Shown: positions 7,952 through 17,214 of the stretch, in pieces
Numbering within the stretch: position 1 is the first letter of the stretch
How the letters are laid out: each line of letters starts with the position of its first letter
Origin: an uncultured Marinobacter sp.
Lineage (GTDB): Bacteria > Pseudomonadota > Gammaproteobacteria > Pseudomonadales > Oleiphilaceae
Direction: 5' to 3'
Length of the DNA stretch: 64,000 nt
Assembly: GCF_946886895.1 (NCBI RefSeq)
Contig: NZ_CAMPJO010000014.1
Location: forward strand, 30,816 to 94,815
Notes under the pieces: generated by a model
The model's input: only the letters and a program-made list of their open reading frames with translations
What the model was told of the DNA's origin: nothing
Database searches by the model: none
Made by a program: the position numbers and the translations under genes

Positions 7952-8911
7952 TCAGGCCATGCGAATCATCTGGCTGCTACGCAAGAGCGTTTTGTCGGGC
8001 TCATAGGCGTTATAGCTGTCGCTGACGGTGCCAAAGCGGAAGTCCTGGAGAAGTTGCTCCAGGCGGCCGTAGCACTGGTCCAGGTTGGTGTAGTGACGGA
8101 AGCGGGAAAACCAGCTTGCGTTGTTATAGCGTGGCTGGTCCGGATCGATTTCCCATGGGTGCAGGTAAAACATCTGGGGTTTTTCCCCGAATCCGGAGGC
8201 GTTCCGGAAAAGGTAACGGAACAGGGGATAGGGGAATTGGCGGAAATAACCACCGCCGGCCGCCGGAATGGCCAGGCCCATGACCCGGGCCGTGGTGAGC
8301 GGAAACTCCCGGATGATATTGCCTTTGTCGGTTTCGATGGAATAGGGCGCCGTGGGTGAATCCGGGATGCCGTAACGGTCGTGCCGCACGGGGAAGATGC
8401 TCGAATCCCAGGTAAATCCGGCCTCACTGAGGATATCCAGTGCCCAAAGCGATTCCCGTGTGATGGAGTAGCTGGCTGCCCGGTAGCCCACAACGGCCTG
8501 GCCGATAATGTCTTCGAGGATTTTCCGGGATTTGGTGGTTTCTTCCCGAAAAACCTCAGGAGTCTGGTTGTAGATCAACTGATGACTGTAACCATGGGAA
8601 GCAATCTCGTGGCCCTGCTCCGAGAGTTTGCGGATCAGCGCGGGAAACCGCTCGGCGACCCACCCGAGTACAAAAAACGTCGCCTTGACATCGTGCTTCT
8701 TAAACAGTTCAAGCAGTCTGTCTGTGTTCTGCTCCACACGGGAAGGCAGCGTGTCCCATTGATCGGGCCGAATGACGTTGGCGAGTGCTGCTACGTGGAA
8801 ATAGTCTTCCACGTCAATGCTCATGGCGTGAAGCGGGGCGTTTGTCTCTGCCGAAAATCTGGCAGGCAGGGTGCTGACTCCTTCAGATCCGGACTGCTCT
8901 GGGCTGACCAT
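7952..8911 (-). CDS. NodB-type polysaccharide deacetylase of exosortase-linked EPS loci
   Basis: Protein of 319 residues predicted to remove N- or O-acetyl groups from the exopolysaccharide. SIDVEDYFH (residues 31-39) supplies the metal-binding Asp and is the hallmark of this subfamily, which also carries a DUF3473-like C-terminal half. HEIASHGYSH (101-110) gives the HxxxH zinc ligands. AAGGAG lies at good spacing before the ATG at 8911, so this start is preferred to the internal ATG at 8824. No signal peptide is apparent. It diverges from the main EPS operon across 8912-9174. Confidence 0.9.
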   Translation of the reverse strand: MVSPEQSGSEGVSTLPARFSAETNAPLHAMSIDVEDYFHVAALANVIRPDQWDTLPSRVEQNTDRLLELFKKHDVKATFFVLGWVAERFPALIRKLSEQGHEIASHGYSHQLIYNQTPEVFREETTKSRKILEDIIGQAVVGYRAASYSITRESLWALDILSEAGFTWDSSIFPVRHDRYGIPDSPTAPYSIETDKGNIIREFPLTTARVMGLAIPAAGGGYFRQFPYPLFRYLFRNASGFGEKPQMFYLHPWEIDPDQPRYNNASWFSRFRHYTNLDQCYGRLEQLLQDFRFGTVSDSYNAYEPDKTLLRSSQMIRMA

Positions 8912-9010
8912 GGGTACTCCTTCCCGGGAAATGCCTGTTGGATGATTTTCGCGCAGCCAATGAATAAATACAATTACCTGAAAACATAAAGTGACACTGA
9001 AACATAAAAC

Positions 9011-9030
9011 AATGTAAAACTATGTTACAC
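9011..9030. promoter_or_regulatory. Dyad resembling the PEP-CTERM promoter box, in the divergent EPS region
   Basis: TGTAA at 9013-9017 and TTACA at 9025-9029 form an inverted repeat. The half-sites match the outer parts of the boxes at 49803-49822 and 52388-52407 with the same overall length, but the inner TCGA is missing. It lies between the divergently transcribed deacetylase and priming-transferase genes. A consensus TTGACA at 9052-9057 lies downstream without a convincing -10. No sigma-54 promoter with correct spacing was found on either strand here. Confidence 0.35.
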
Positions 9031-9174
9031 AAAGATACAATTCGATTGAGATTGACAAGTGCTCAGCGCAGAATGGGCATAGATAAAAAGGATCCGGCGG
9101 GCAGGAACGGTGTGCCGGAAATATTTGAAGTTGGTCTGTCGCTGGTTGTCCAGCAGACGACAAGGAAGTTCGGC

Positions 9175-10581
9175 GTGTCGTATATACGTTTCCGAAAACA
9201 CTACCTTCATATTCCGTATCTGGTGCTCGCGGTACTGGAATTCGGGTTGCTGTTTACTATTTTTTCCCTCCTGACGTTTCTGTTCGCCTTTATTGGCCTG
9301 GACCATGCGCCCGTCCAGACCGATGTGTTGTCCGCATTGCTGTTTGCCCTGGTCCTCAACTGCGGCACGCTGGCGATGGGTGGTTACCTGGCCGTTGTTC
9401 ACGAGTCCCTTTCATCGCTGTTCTTCCGGGTACTGGTGGCTTACTGCTTTGTGGGTGGGATCGGGCTCAGCGTTCTGTACGTGGTGATGCCTTCGGCCGA
9501 CCCTGGCAGTACCAATCTGTTCTGGGCGGTCATGCTGGCATCGCTCGCGGTGATTCTGCTTAGACTGGTTTTCCTGAGAATTGTAGATTCCGAACAGTTG
9601 GTCCGGCGGGTGGTGATCCTGGGGGCCGGTGACTTTGCGGCGTCACTGCTCGATGAATACCAGCGAAACATGCGGGCCCTGGGCATTCGTGTTATTGGCT
9701 GCATTTCGGACAATACCCGTTGTTCGGTAACGGACGATCATTTGCTGCCGACACCTTATGACCTCTATAAGTTCTGTCGCCAGAACAAGGTGTCGGAAAT
9801 TGTCGTGGCCCAGCAGGAACGGCGCCGGTCCGAGGGAAGCTGGTTGCCGGTGCCGGAATTGATGGAGTGCAAACTGCGCGGCATTGCCGTAACCAACGGT
9901 ATTGATTTTTATGAGCGTGAGCTGAAAAAGGCCAAGCTCGACATGGTGCATCCCTCCTGGATTGTGTTTTCGGATGGATTCAAGGCGTCGAAAAGCCGTG
10001 ATTTTGCGAAGCGCTCCCTGGATCTGCTGATCAGTCTTTCGCTGCTGGTTCTCATGCTGCCGTTTATTCTCCTGACCGCACTGGCGGTTTTCCTGGAAAC
10101 GGGGCGCCCGGTGCTATACAGCCAGAAACGGGTAGGGATGCTGGGCAGGGAGTTCCGTATCTTCAAGTTCCGGAGCATGAGGCAGGATGCCGAGAAGGAT
10201 GGCAAGGCACGCTGGGCATCGGCAAACGACAATCGAATAACCCGGGTGGGCGCCTTCATCCGCAATACCCGGCTGGACGAATTGCCACAGATCTACAACG
10301 TCATCAGGGGTGAGATGAGTATCGTCGGTCCGCGCCCTGAGCGCCCGGAGTTTGTCTCGGAACTGAAGGAAAAAATCCCTTTCTATGACACCCGCCATTA
10401 CGTGAAGCCTGGATTAATGGGCTGGGCACAACTTAAATATCCTTATGGCGCCTCGGTTGAGGATGCCAGGGGAAAGCTTGAATACGATCTTTATTATTCC
10501 AAGAATCACAGCCTGGTCATGGATCTGCTGATCATGATTCAAACTGTGGAAGTCATACTTCTCGGAAAAGGTGTGCGCTAG
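9175..10581 (+). CDS. Priming undecaprenyl-phosphate sugar phosphotransferase (EPS operon first gene)
   Basis: Polyprenyl-phosphate glycosyl-1-phosphate transferase that starts repeat-unit assembly on the inner-membrane lipid carrier. Four hydrophobic segments fill roughly the first 140 residues, then a Rossmann-like CoA-binding domain (VVILGAGDFA). The C-terminal bacterial sugar-transferase domain follows: one membrane helix, QKRVGMLGREFRIFKFRSM, RLDELPQIYNV and VGPRPERPEF. GTG at 9175 is chosen because AAGGAAG sits 7 bases upstream and homologues begin near SYIRFRKHY. The frame is open back to an ATG at 9022, which overlaps the dyad and has no ribosome-binding site. The length of 468 residues fits the exosortase-locus subfamily. 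Confidence 0.9.
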   Translation: MSYIRFRKHYLHIPYLVLAVLEFGLLFTIFSLLTFLFAFIGLDHAPVQTDVLSALLFALVLNCGTLAMGGYLAVVHESLSSLFFRVLVAYCFVGGIGLSVLYVVMPSADPGSTNLFWAVMLASLAVILLRLVFLRIVDSEQLVRRVVILGAGDFAASLLDEYQRNMRALGIRVIGCISDNTRCSVTDDHLLPTPYDLYKFCRQNKVSEIVVAQQERRRSEGSWLPVPELMECKLRGIAVTNGIDFYERELKKAKLDMVHPSWIVFSDGFKASKSRDFAKRSLDLLISLSLLVLMLPFILLTALAVFLETGRPVLYSQKRVGMLGREFRIFKFRSMRQDAEKDGKARWASANDNRITRVGAFIRNTRLDELPQIYNVIRGEMSIVGPRPERPEFVSELKEKIPFYDTRHYVKPGLMGWAQLKYPYGASVEDARGKLEYDLYYSKNHSLVMDLLIMIQTVEVILLGKGVR

Positions 10582-10622
10582 TCCGCGTGTCAGCGCATGG
10601 TCACAAGAGGTGGAGGTTGCCA

Positions 10623-11258
10623 ATGGGAATGTTCAGAAAACTGGGTGGCGGTCTGGGTGTTGTTCTGCTGCTGCTCTCGGGGTGCTCCGGTCTGCCGTCG
10701 TCCAGTGAAATGCCGCAGGTTTCCGAGCTGAAGCCAGAGCCCTATGAAATCGGCATTGGCGACACCGTGTCCATTCATGTTTGGCGCAATCCGGAGCTGA
10801 CGCAAACGATAGTGGTTCGGCCGGATGGCTACGTTTCCATGCCCCTGATCGGTGACGTGCTGGCCGAAGGCAAGGAGCCAGAGAGCCTTGCCTCAGAGGT
10901 TCGTAACGGCCTTGAGAAATTTATCCGGAACCCGGAAGTGACTGTTCTGGTGGTGGATCCCACCAGTAAGGAATATCGGAACCGGGTGCGCATAACCGGA
11001 CAGGTCGCCGCGCCGCAATCGATCGCATTCCAGCCCGGAATGACGGTTCTGGACCTGGTGCTTTTGGCTGGCGGGACAACGGACTTCGCCGCGGACGACC
11101 GGGCGGTGCTGCGCCGTGAGATCGACGGCCAGTACCAGAGTTACTCCCTGGACCTCGAAGCGATTCTGACCGATGGAAACATGCAAGCCAACCACATGCT
11201 GCAGCCGGGTGATGTGATCAGTGTTCCCCGCAAGCAGATCTTCAGGGGCGAATTGTAA
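10623..11258 (+). CDS. Wza/OtnA-like polysaccharide export lipoprotein
   Basis: Protein of 211 residues with a lipoprotein signal ending in the lipobox LSGC (Cys near residue 22). A polysaccharide-biosynthesis/export domain (YEIGIGDTVSIHVWRNPELT) and a SLBB-like beta-grasp repeat (VRITGQVAAPQSIAFQPGMT) follow. It should form the periplasmic/outer-membrane export channel for the EPS. It is shorter than Wza (about 380 residues), as is normal in exosortase loci. The ATG at 10623 has GGAGG six bases upstream; an in-frame GTG at 10587 has no such support. Its TAA shares one base with the next ATG. Confidence 0.9.
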   Translation: MGMFRKLGGGLGVVLLLLSGCSGLPSSSEMPQVSELKPEPYEIGIGDTVSIHVWRNPELTQTIVVRPDGYVSMPLIGDVLAEGKEPESLASEVRNGLEKFIRNPEVTVLVVDPTSKEYRNRVRITGQVAAPQSIAFQPGMTVLDLVLLAGGTTDFAADDRAVLRREIDGQYQSYSLDLEAILTDGNMQANHMLQPGDVISVPRKQIFRGEL

Positions 11259-12838
11259 TGGACCTCCAGTTCATCCTCGAAACGTTGCGTGCGATAAAGC
11301 TAGAGCTTTACCGGTATCGCGTGGCAGCGGCTGTCGTCTTCATGGCGGTGACTGCGGGGGTGCTGACGTGGGGTTATGTAACACCGAAGAGTTATACGTC
11401 GAGGGCCGTGTTGTACGCAGACCAGTCCAATATCCTTGGTCCCCTCTTGAGGGGGCAGGCGGAAGTAACCGAGATAGACCGGGTCAATGAGGCAAGAGAG
11501 CTTGTTGAGAGCCGGTCCTTCCTGGAGAGCGTGGCGCTGAACTCGGGGCTGATAACGGCGAGTCAGCCCGAAAAGGCTAAAACGGTGGTCATCGGTCGGT
11601 TCAAAGAGCGGCTCAGGCTCCGGGTTTCCAATCGCAATTTTCTGGAACTGGCCTATACCAGCGATGACCCTAACCGGTCCTTCAGGGTGTTGAGTGCCGT
11701 GCTGGATCATTTCATTGAGCGCACAGTCCAGAAAAAGCAATCGGAGAGCCGGGCGGCCTTCGAGTTTATCGATTCACAGGTCAAAACCTACCAGCGACAG
11801 CTGGAAGACGCCGAGCAGAAGCTGAAAGAGTTCAAGTCCGAGAATCAGGATGGTACGGAGAATAACGTTCGTGCCCGGATTGAAACCCTGCGGGCTGATA
11901 TCGAGAACCTGAAGCTTGAGATCCAGCAGTCCGAGTCGGAAGTTCGCCTGACCCGCGATCAGCTGTCTCGGGAAGATCCGGTGCGGCGAGTAACGATCGA
12001 TCCGGGACGTTCGGCAGCCGAGCGACGGCTTGCCGCGTTGCGTCAGCAGATGGATGAGCTCCTGCTCAGCTACCACGAGCGCCACCCGGATATTGTCACC
12101 CTGAAAGCCCAGATTGCCGACCTTCAGGACCAGATCGCCAACGAAGGCGACGAGGCCCGGGAAGGCACGGTGACCCAGGTGCTGGAAAACCCGGTCTACG
12201 AAAGCCTCAAACTTCAACTGGCGGAGCGCACCACCAGCCTCGCTGTACAGAGAAACCGGCTGGCCTCTCTGGAAAAGTTATTGGAAGAAGCGTTCCTGCG
12301 CTCCGAGCGAGTGGCGGAGAACCAGGCGAGGCTATCGGAGTTGACCCGGGATTACGACGTAACCCGAAACGTATACGAGGACATGCTTCAGCGTCGTGAG
12401 CGGGCCCGCTTATCGATGACACTGGATGTTCAGGGGGAAGGCGTCAGCTACAAGATTCAGGAGCCTGCATCCTACCCGACCCATTGGGACGGGCTGCAAC
12501 TGTATCAGGTTGGCCTGGCGGGGCCGTTCCTCGGGAGCGGCATGGTGCTTGGCTTGCTGACGCTGCTGGTCATGTTTGACCAGCGGGTCCGCTCTCCCCG
12601 AACACTGAACCTGGCGCTTCCGGAAACCATTCCGCTACTGACTTCGGTACCGCATTACCGGAGCACCTGGAAGGAGCGTCTGCTCCGGAAAGACGTGCTC
12701 GGGCTCCTGTTCGTTTTAGGCCTGTTTATGATGGTCTACCTGGGGGTTCTGGTGTTCAGTGTTATGGGCATTACTCCGGAGCGGGTTATTGAAAAGCTCT
12801 TTGAACTGGTGGGTGCAGGGGCGAGTGATGGACGATAA
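11258..12838 (+). CDS. Wzz-like polysaccharide chain-length determinant
   Basis: Protein of 526 residues with one transmembrane helix near residues 22-42, a long periplasmic region and a C-terminal membrane section near residues 420-440 and 475-500. Residues about 165-250 and 270-330 are rich in heptad-like Glu, Leu, Gln and Arg and should form coiled coils, as in Wzz/GNVR proteins. It would set polymer length and link the inner-membrane machinery to the export lipoprotein. Its end overlaps the next start by 11 bases. Confidence 0.9.
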   Translation: MDLQFILETLRAIKLELYRYRVAAAVVFMAVTAGVLTWGYVTPKSYTSRAVLYADQSNILGPLLRGQAEVTEIDRVNEARELVESRSFLESVALNSGLITASQPEKAKTVVIGRFKERLRLRVSNRNFLELAYTSDDPNRSFRVLSAVLDHFIERTVQKKQSESRAAFEFIDSQVKTYQRQLEDAEQKLKEFKSENQDGTENNVRARIETLRADIENLKLEIQQSESEVRLTRDQLSREDPVRRVTIDPGRSAAERRLAALRQQMDELLLSYHERHPDIVTLKAQIADLQDQIANEGDEAREGTVTQVLENPVYESLKLQLAERTTSLAVQRNRLASLEKLLEEAFLRSERVAENQARLSELTRDYDVTRNVYEDMLQRRERARLSMTLDVQGEGVSYKIQEPASYPTHWDGLQLYQVGLAGPFLGSGMVLGLLTLLVMFDQRVRSPRTLNLALPETIPLLTSVPHYRSTWKERLLRKDVLGLLFVLGLFMMVYLGVLVFSVMGITPERVIEKLFELVGAGASDGR

Positions 12839-13700
12839 CAAGCTCTACAATGCGCTGCTGAAAAGCCAGCGGGAGCATCGCCAGGGGCCGACGCCAGGGG
12901 AAGCGCGCGCCGAAGATAATTTTACCAGGGAGCGGCCGTTTGCCGGTGCCAAGCGCGCCGAGCCAAACTGGATTCCTGTGGGAGTGGAAGACGAGGGCTA
13001 CCCACCAACGGTTTACGACCCATCGGTGTCGCTGGCGTTTATCGGTAACCCGAAGCCCTGGAGCAAGGAACAGCTTCGGGAACGCAAAATCATCTACCCC
13101 GGGATGGCCGACAAGTCCGTGATGGATGCTTACCGGGAGCTCCGCATCCAGTTGCGGGACCGGGCGCTTAACGCCAGTTTCACGGTCCTGTACTCCAGCC
13201 TCGCGCTCAGGGACTCGACAGTGACGACGGCATTCAATCTGGCGGCTGCATTTGCACTGGATGCCGGTACCTCGGCGCTATTGGTTGACTGTGATCCTTA
13301 TGCCAGAGGCCTGGCATCCCTGGTGTCCACACCCATGGCGTATGGTGTGACGGACTACGTGGCCGACACCAGCCTGCCGCTCGGCAAGATTCTGTACCCG
13401 AGCGGGGTTGACCGGCTAAGTGTGATCCCTGCCGGCACCCAGGCGTCATCTGCGGTTGAACTTTTTTCTTCGGTTCGGATGAAAAACCTGATACTGGAAC
13501 TGCAGAACCGATACCCCGATCGGTGCATCATCCTGAACGCACCGCCATTCAGGGACAGCACGGAGGCACGGATTCTGGAGCGATTCGCAGACCAGGTGGT
13601 GTTCGGTGTGCCTTTTGGTCGGGTGACTGAAGAGGAAATCGTGGATTCGGTGGAGTCGCTGGGCTCAGACAAGTTTGCCGGCCTGGTCTTTCAGGAGTGA
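12828..13700 (+). CDS. Tyrosine-kinase (BY-kinase) homologue with degenerate P-loop
   Basis: Protein of 290 residues in the place where exosortase loci encode a CpsD/Wzc-type tyrosine autokinase. SVMDAYRELRIQLR (residues 97-110) and the Walker A' block LLVDCDP (151-157) are family-like. The segment that should be the Walker A loop reads YSSLALRDSTVTTAFNLA (122-139) and lacks both the glycines and the catalytic Lys. No Tyr cluster is seen at the C-terminus. It is therefore probably a non-catalytic partner of the chain-length protein. The ATG at 12828 is chosen because the longer frame only repeats coding sequence of the upstream gene in another frame. Confidence 0.82.
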   Translation: MDDNKLYNALLKSQREHRQGPTPGEARAEDNFTRERPFAGAKRAEPNWIPVGVEDEGYPPTVYDPSVSLAFIGNPKPWSKEQLRERKIIYPGMADKSVMDAYRELRIQLRDRALNASFTVLYSSLALRDSTVTTAFNLAAAFALDAGTSALLVDCDPYARGLASLVSTPMAYGVTDYVADTSLPLGKILYPSGVDRLSVIPAGTQASSAVELFSSVRMKNLILELQNRYPDRCIILNAPPFRDSTEARILERFADQVVFGVPFGRVTEEEIVDSVESLGSDKFAGLVFQE

Positions 13701-13704
13701 TGCC

Positions 13705-15057
13705 ATGAAACCGCTTCGTCGCTGCGCCAGTGTTGCTTCGGTGGCTCCGGTTGTCTCTGTGGCACTGCTCATGGTCGGGCAGACGGCTCGCGGCCAGGGT
13801 GTTGAGGAGGCACTTGATCTGGCAACCGGCAGCGCGTCGGTGTTTACCGCACTGAACCACAACCGGGTGGATCTGGGTGACCGGACCGAGTCTACAACAG
13901 AGCCCTCCGTGGGCCTGGCGGGCACGCTGGCGGGCGACTTCAACAGCGGCCCGAACTCGTTGTTACTGGATTACTCCGGCACCGTGGAAACCCGTCGGGA
14001 GGAAAGCGCAAACCAGACGACGGACAGCAGCTGGTTTAGCGGAGCGTCCCGCTTCAATCATGTCGGGCCGGGTAACCGTTATGATTTCGGTCTCGGGCAT
14101 ACGGTCAGATCGGTGCGGAACGACACGGGGTTTGTGACCAACCTGTCGAGCTACGATACCCAGAACGTGATCAACGCCGGCGCGGGCGTCCGGTTCTTTC
14201 CGGGCGACCTGAGCACACTGAGGATCTCCGCCGATGCCTCGAAAGGGTTCGGGGAGGGGGATCTGGGCGACACGACTTCCTACCTTGCCAAAGCAGAGCT
14301 TGAGCGGCGTTTGAGTAACCGCTCGTTTGCCATCCTGACCGGCAGCCGTAGCTGGGCGGATGAAGAGAACCTGGACCTGATCATTGACAGCGCGCAGCTG
14401 GGTTACCTGATCAACCTGGACTCCGGTACCTTCAGCATCGGGGCCGGTGTCAGCGAAGCGGAATCGGAATTCCCAAACGGTGCCGTTACCAACAGTGATG
14501 CCGTGATTGGCTATCTCAACCGAACGTGGATCGCCGACCAGTGGACGATGTCCGTCAGCTACGACCGAAGCCTGTCAGACAGCGCGATTGACCAGGTTGT
14601 CGACGTGCCCCGTTTCGGGGGACCCGCGGAATTGAATGTGCGGCTTAATGACCTGTCGGTGACCGATGCCGTTGATCTTCGGTACACCTCGCGCCAACTG
14701 TGTGATGTGTGCAATTTTGGCCTGTTGCTGGGCGGCGAGGCCAGAAAATCGGAGTTTTCCGGGCAGACCACCCACGAACTCCGGGGTGGTCTGGATCTGG
14801 GTTTCCAGTTGACCTCGTTGCAACGCCTGGAGTTCTCCTATTTGTGGCAGGGTGAAACCAATGAAGACGCCGGGGTTATTCTCGAACAGGTCCACCGGTT
14901 TGATACGCGCTGGAGCCGTCAACTCGCCGAGGAAACCACGTTCGGGGTTGAGTTTGACCAGGTGTATCTTCGCAGCCGGCTCGATCGGGCCGACGAAGAA
15001 GAATTCGTCCTGAGGCTGGTTCTGACCCACGGCTTTTCGATGATGAGTGGGCGCTAG
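13705..15057 (+). CDS. Outer-membrane beta-barrel protein of the exosortase/EPS locus
   Basis: Protein of 450 residues with a signal peptide (ending near GQTARGQG) and then alternating polar/hydrophobic strands typical of a beta-barrel. The last residues are LTHGFSMMSGR. It resembles the barrel-forming protein that accompanies the exosortase EPS genes and is presumed to be the outer-membrane secretion pore. AGGAG lies 8 bases before the ATG. Strand prediction is by eye only. Confidence 0.82.
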   Translation: MKPLRRCASVASVAPVVSVALLMVGQTARGQGVEEALDLATGSASVFTALNHNRVDLGDRTESTTEPSVGLAGTLAGDFNSGPNSLLLDYSGTVETRREESANQTTDSSWFSGASRFNHVGPGNRYDFGLGHTVRSVRNDTGFVTNLSSYDTQNVINAGAGVRFFPGDLSTLRISADASKGFGEGDLGDTTSYLAKAELERRLSNRSFAILTGSRSWADEENLDLIIDSAQLGYLINLDSGTFSIGAGVSEAESEFPNGAVTNSDAVIGYLNRTWIADQWTMSVSYDRSLSDSAIDQVVDVPRFGGPAELNVRLNDLSVTDAVDLRYTSRQLCDVCNFGLLLGGEARKSEFSGQTTHELRGGLDLGFQLTSLQRLEFSYLWQGETNEDAGVILEQVHRFDTRWSRQLAEETTFGVEFDQVYLRSRLDRADEEEFVLRLVLTHGFSMMSGR

Positions 15058-15091
15058 CCTTTACCACAGCCGCATCTTCAGGAATGGATTC

Positions 15092-16087
15092 ATGTTCGAC
15101 AATCGAAGGGATATCCGGCTTCCAAAGGATTCGACGCCCCAACTGATTGTGGTTGTCGACGCGGAAGAAGAATTCGACTGGCAGGCGGAGCCAGATGCAA
15201 CGGCTAACCTGGTGACGTCCATGGCACACATCGGTCGCGTTCAGGGTATTTTTGACGAGTACGGAATCCGACCGTGCTATGTTATCGATTACCCGGTCGC
15301 CAGCCAGCCCGAGGGTTATGAGCCGTTGCTGGAAATTTTCCGGCAGGGCCGGTGCGAGATAGGCGCCCAGTTGCATCCCTGGGTCAACCCGCCGCAGGAC
15401 GAGGTTCTCACCCGTTCGAACATGTACCCGGGTAATTTGCCTGAATCTCTTGAGCGCCAAAAGCTGATCTGCCTCCGGGATGCCATTTCAAAGCAGTTCG
15501 GATCTCGCCCTATTGCCTATAAGGCCGGCCGCTATGGTTTCGGAGACAATACCGCGCGGATTCTGTCAGAGCTCGGCTTTACCATCGACCTGTCGGTCTG
15601 CCCGCCAATGGACGCCAGTGACGAAGGTGGGCCAGACTACAGTCACTTCGAGGCCTGCCCATTCTGGTTTGGCGACGGTGCCCACAGAATCCTTGAAATC
15701 CCCTGCACGGGTGGATTTGTCGGCTGGGCTGGCAGGCTTTCACGGCCCCTTTTCAACAGCGCCTGGGCGCTCAGACGGTTCCGGGTACTGGGGATACTTG
15801 CCCGACTGCGGGCGGTGGACCGGCTGATGCTATCACCGGAAGGTTATTCTTCCGAGGAACATATTCGGCTGACCAGAGCGCTGTTCGACCGCGGGATCAG
15901 AACCTTTACCTGGAGTTTTCACAGCCCCAGCGTTGTGCCTGGCAATACCACCTATGTTGAAACCGAGGCCCAACTGCAGGTTTTTCTTGACCGTTTCCGC
16001 CGGTTTTTTGATTTCTTCTTTAATGAACTTGGTGGCCAGGCGTCTACGCCGTCGCTATTGCGTAAGCAGTTGGAGGCAATGGAGTGA
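15092..16087 (+). CDS. Polysaccharide deacetylase-like protein (second)
   Basis: Protein of 331 residues with a NodB-like TIM-barrel layout. VVVDAEEEFDW (about residues 19-29) carries the metal-site acidic residues, and IGAQLHPWVNPP supplies a His motif. RPIAYKAGRYGFG resembles the third NodB motif. It differs clearly from the deacetylase at 7952-8911, so the two probably act at different positions or times. The ATG at 15092 has AGGAATGG upstream. Its TGA overlaps the GTG of the next gene. Substrate is unknown. Confidence 0.8.
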   Translation: MFDNRRDIRLPKDSTPQLIVVVDAEEEFDWQAEPDATANLVTSMAHIGRVQGIFDEYGIRPCYVIDYPVASQPEGYEPLLEIFRQGRCEIGAQLHPWVNPPQDEVLTRSNMYPGNLPESLERQKLICLRDAISKQFGSRPIAYKAGRYGFGDNTARILSELGFTIDLSVCPPMDASDEGGPDYSHFEACPFWFGDGAHRILEIPCTGGFVGWAGRLSRPLFNSAWALRRFRVLGILARLRAVDRLMLSPEGYSSEEHIRLTRALFDRGIRTFTWSFHSPSVVPGNTTYVETEAQLQVFLDRFRRFFDFFFNELGGQASTPSLLRKQLEAME

Positions 16088-17214
16088 CACCCTGTGGGCA
16101 TGAGTTCAAGGTTACCCAGGGCCCGGTCGGAAATGTCGGGGATCTGGCCCGGCAATGGCAGGGGCTGGAGCAGCACGCCCATCCGTCGGTGTTCCTGAGC
16201 TGGATGTGGATCGGGCACTGGCTGGCCACCTATCGGCCCGATGCCGACGTTATCCGTGTATTCCGGGATACCGAACTTGTTGGCCTCGGGCTCGTGGTGC
16301 TGCGCTGTGAGCGGCGTCATGGATTCGTCCGCTCAAGGAGTCTGAGGCTGCACCAGACTGGCAGGCCAGGGGAGGATCAGGTATGGATCGAGTACAACGG
16401 GTTTCTGGTACGTGCCGGCCTGGAGGATGATGTGATAAGTGCGATAGCGGCTCACCTCGGCAGCAACAACGGGTGGGATGAGCTGGTGCTCAGTGGCGTG
16501 AATCCGGCGCAGGTGAGGCAGTACGCCAGTGCGACCGGGCTGATGACACACCTGCGTTGGGAGGCGCCTTGTTACGGCGTTGATCTCGAGCGTATCCGGA
16601 TGGATGGAACAGCTTATCTGGACAGTTTGTCCCGAAACACTCGGCATCAGATAGCGCGGTCGCTGAGGCTTTACCAGGATAATGGCGGCCTGTCTCTACA
16701 CCGGCCTGCAGGTGTTGAGGAAGCGGTGGCGCTGTTCGATGCGATTGGTCCCCAGCACATCGAGCGCTGGGGTGATCACAAGCAAGGCAGTGGTTTCCAG
16801 AATCCTGAATTTGTCCGCTTCCATCGGTCGTTGATCCGCGCCTGCTGGCCAGACGGTGGCGTGGAACTGCTGACGCTTAGAGCGGGTACAGAGACCATCG
16901 CGACATTGTATAACCTGTGCTTCGAGGGAACTGTGTACTTCTATCTTGGTGCCGTGAAGCCAGAGCCTGACAATCGCCTGAAGCCAGGCCTGGTGGCCCA
17001 CAGTCTTGCCATCCAACAGTACCTGGAACGGGGGTTTGCGTTCTACGATTTCATGGGTGGTGCCGAGCGATACAAGGCCAGTCTGGGCCGGGAGCATCAA
17101 CATCTGGTCCAGGTAGCACTTCAGCGGCCGCGCGTGCAATTCCGGATTGAACGGCTGCTGCGGGACATAAAAAACCGGTTCATGGCACCGGTGGGGGCGT
17201 TTCATGGGCTTTAG
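16084..17214 (+). CDS. GNAT/FemAB-like acyltransferase (CelD/BcsL type)
   Basis: Protein of 376 residues resembling GNAT-fold acyltransferases of cellulose/EPS clusters. Features are FLSWMWIGHWLATY near residue 40, SLSRNTRHQIARSLRLY near residue 190, and a C-terminal KPGLVAHSLAIQQYLERGFAFYDFMGGAERYKASLG block that fits the acyl-donor fold. It may attach an acyl or aminoacyl group to the polysaccharide. The GTG start overlaps the previous stop (GTGA). The end overlaps the next gene by 11 bases. Confidence 0.8.
   Translation: MTPCGHEFKVTQGPVGNVGDLARQWQGLEQHAHPSVFLSWMWIGHWLATYRPDADVIRVFRDTELVGLGLVVLRCERRHGFVRSRSLRLHQTGRPGEDQVWIEYNGFLVRAGLEDDVISAIAAHLGSNNGWDELVLSGVNPAQVRQYASATGLMTHLRWEAPCYGVDLERIRMDGTAYLDSLSRNTRHQIARSLRLYQDNGGLSLHRPAGVEEAVALFDAIGPQHIERWGDHKQGSGFQNPEFVRFHRSLIRACWPDGGVELLTLRAGTETIATLYNLCFEGTVYFYLGAVKPEPDNRLKPGLVAHSLAIQQYLERGFAFYDFMGGAERYKASLGREHQHLVQVALQRPRVQFRIERLLRDIKNRFMAPVGAFHGL

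Noticed and set aside
9022..9174. N-terminal extension of the priming transferase from ATG 9022
   Set aside because: The extra 51 residues are polar and unlike the family, the ATG lies within the dyad and lacks a ribosome-binding site, while GTG 9175 has AAGGAAG upstream.
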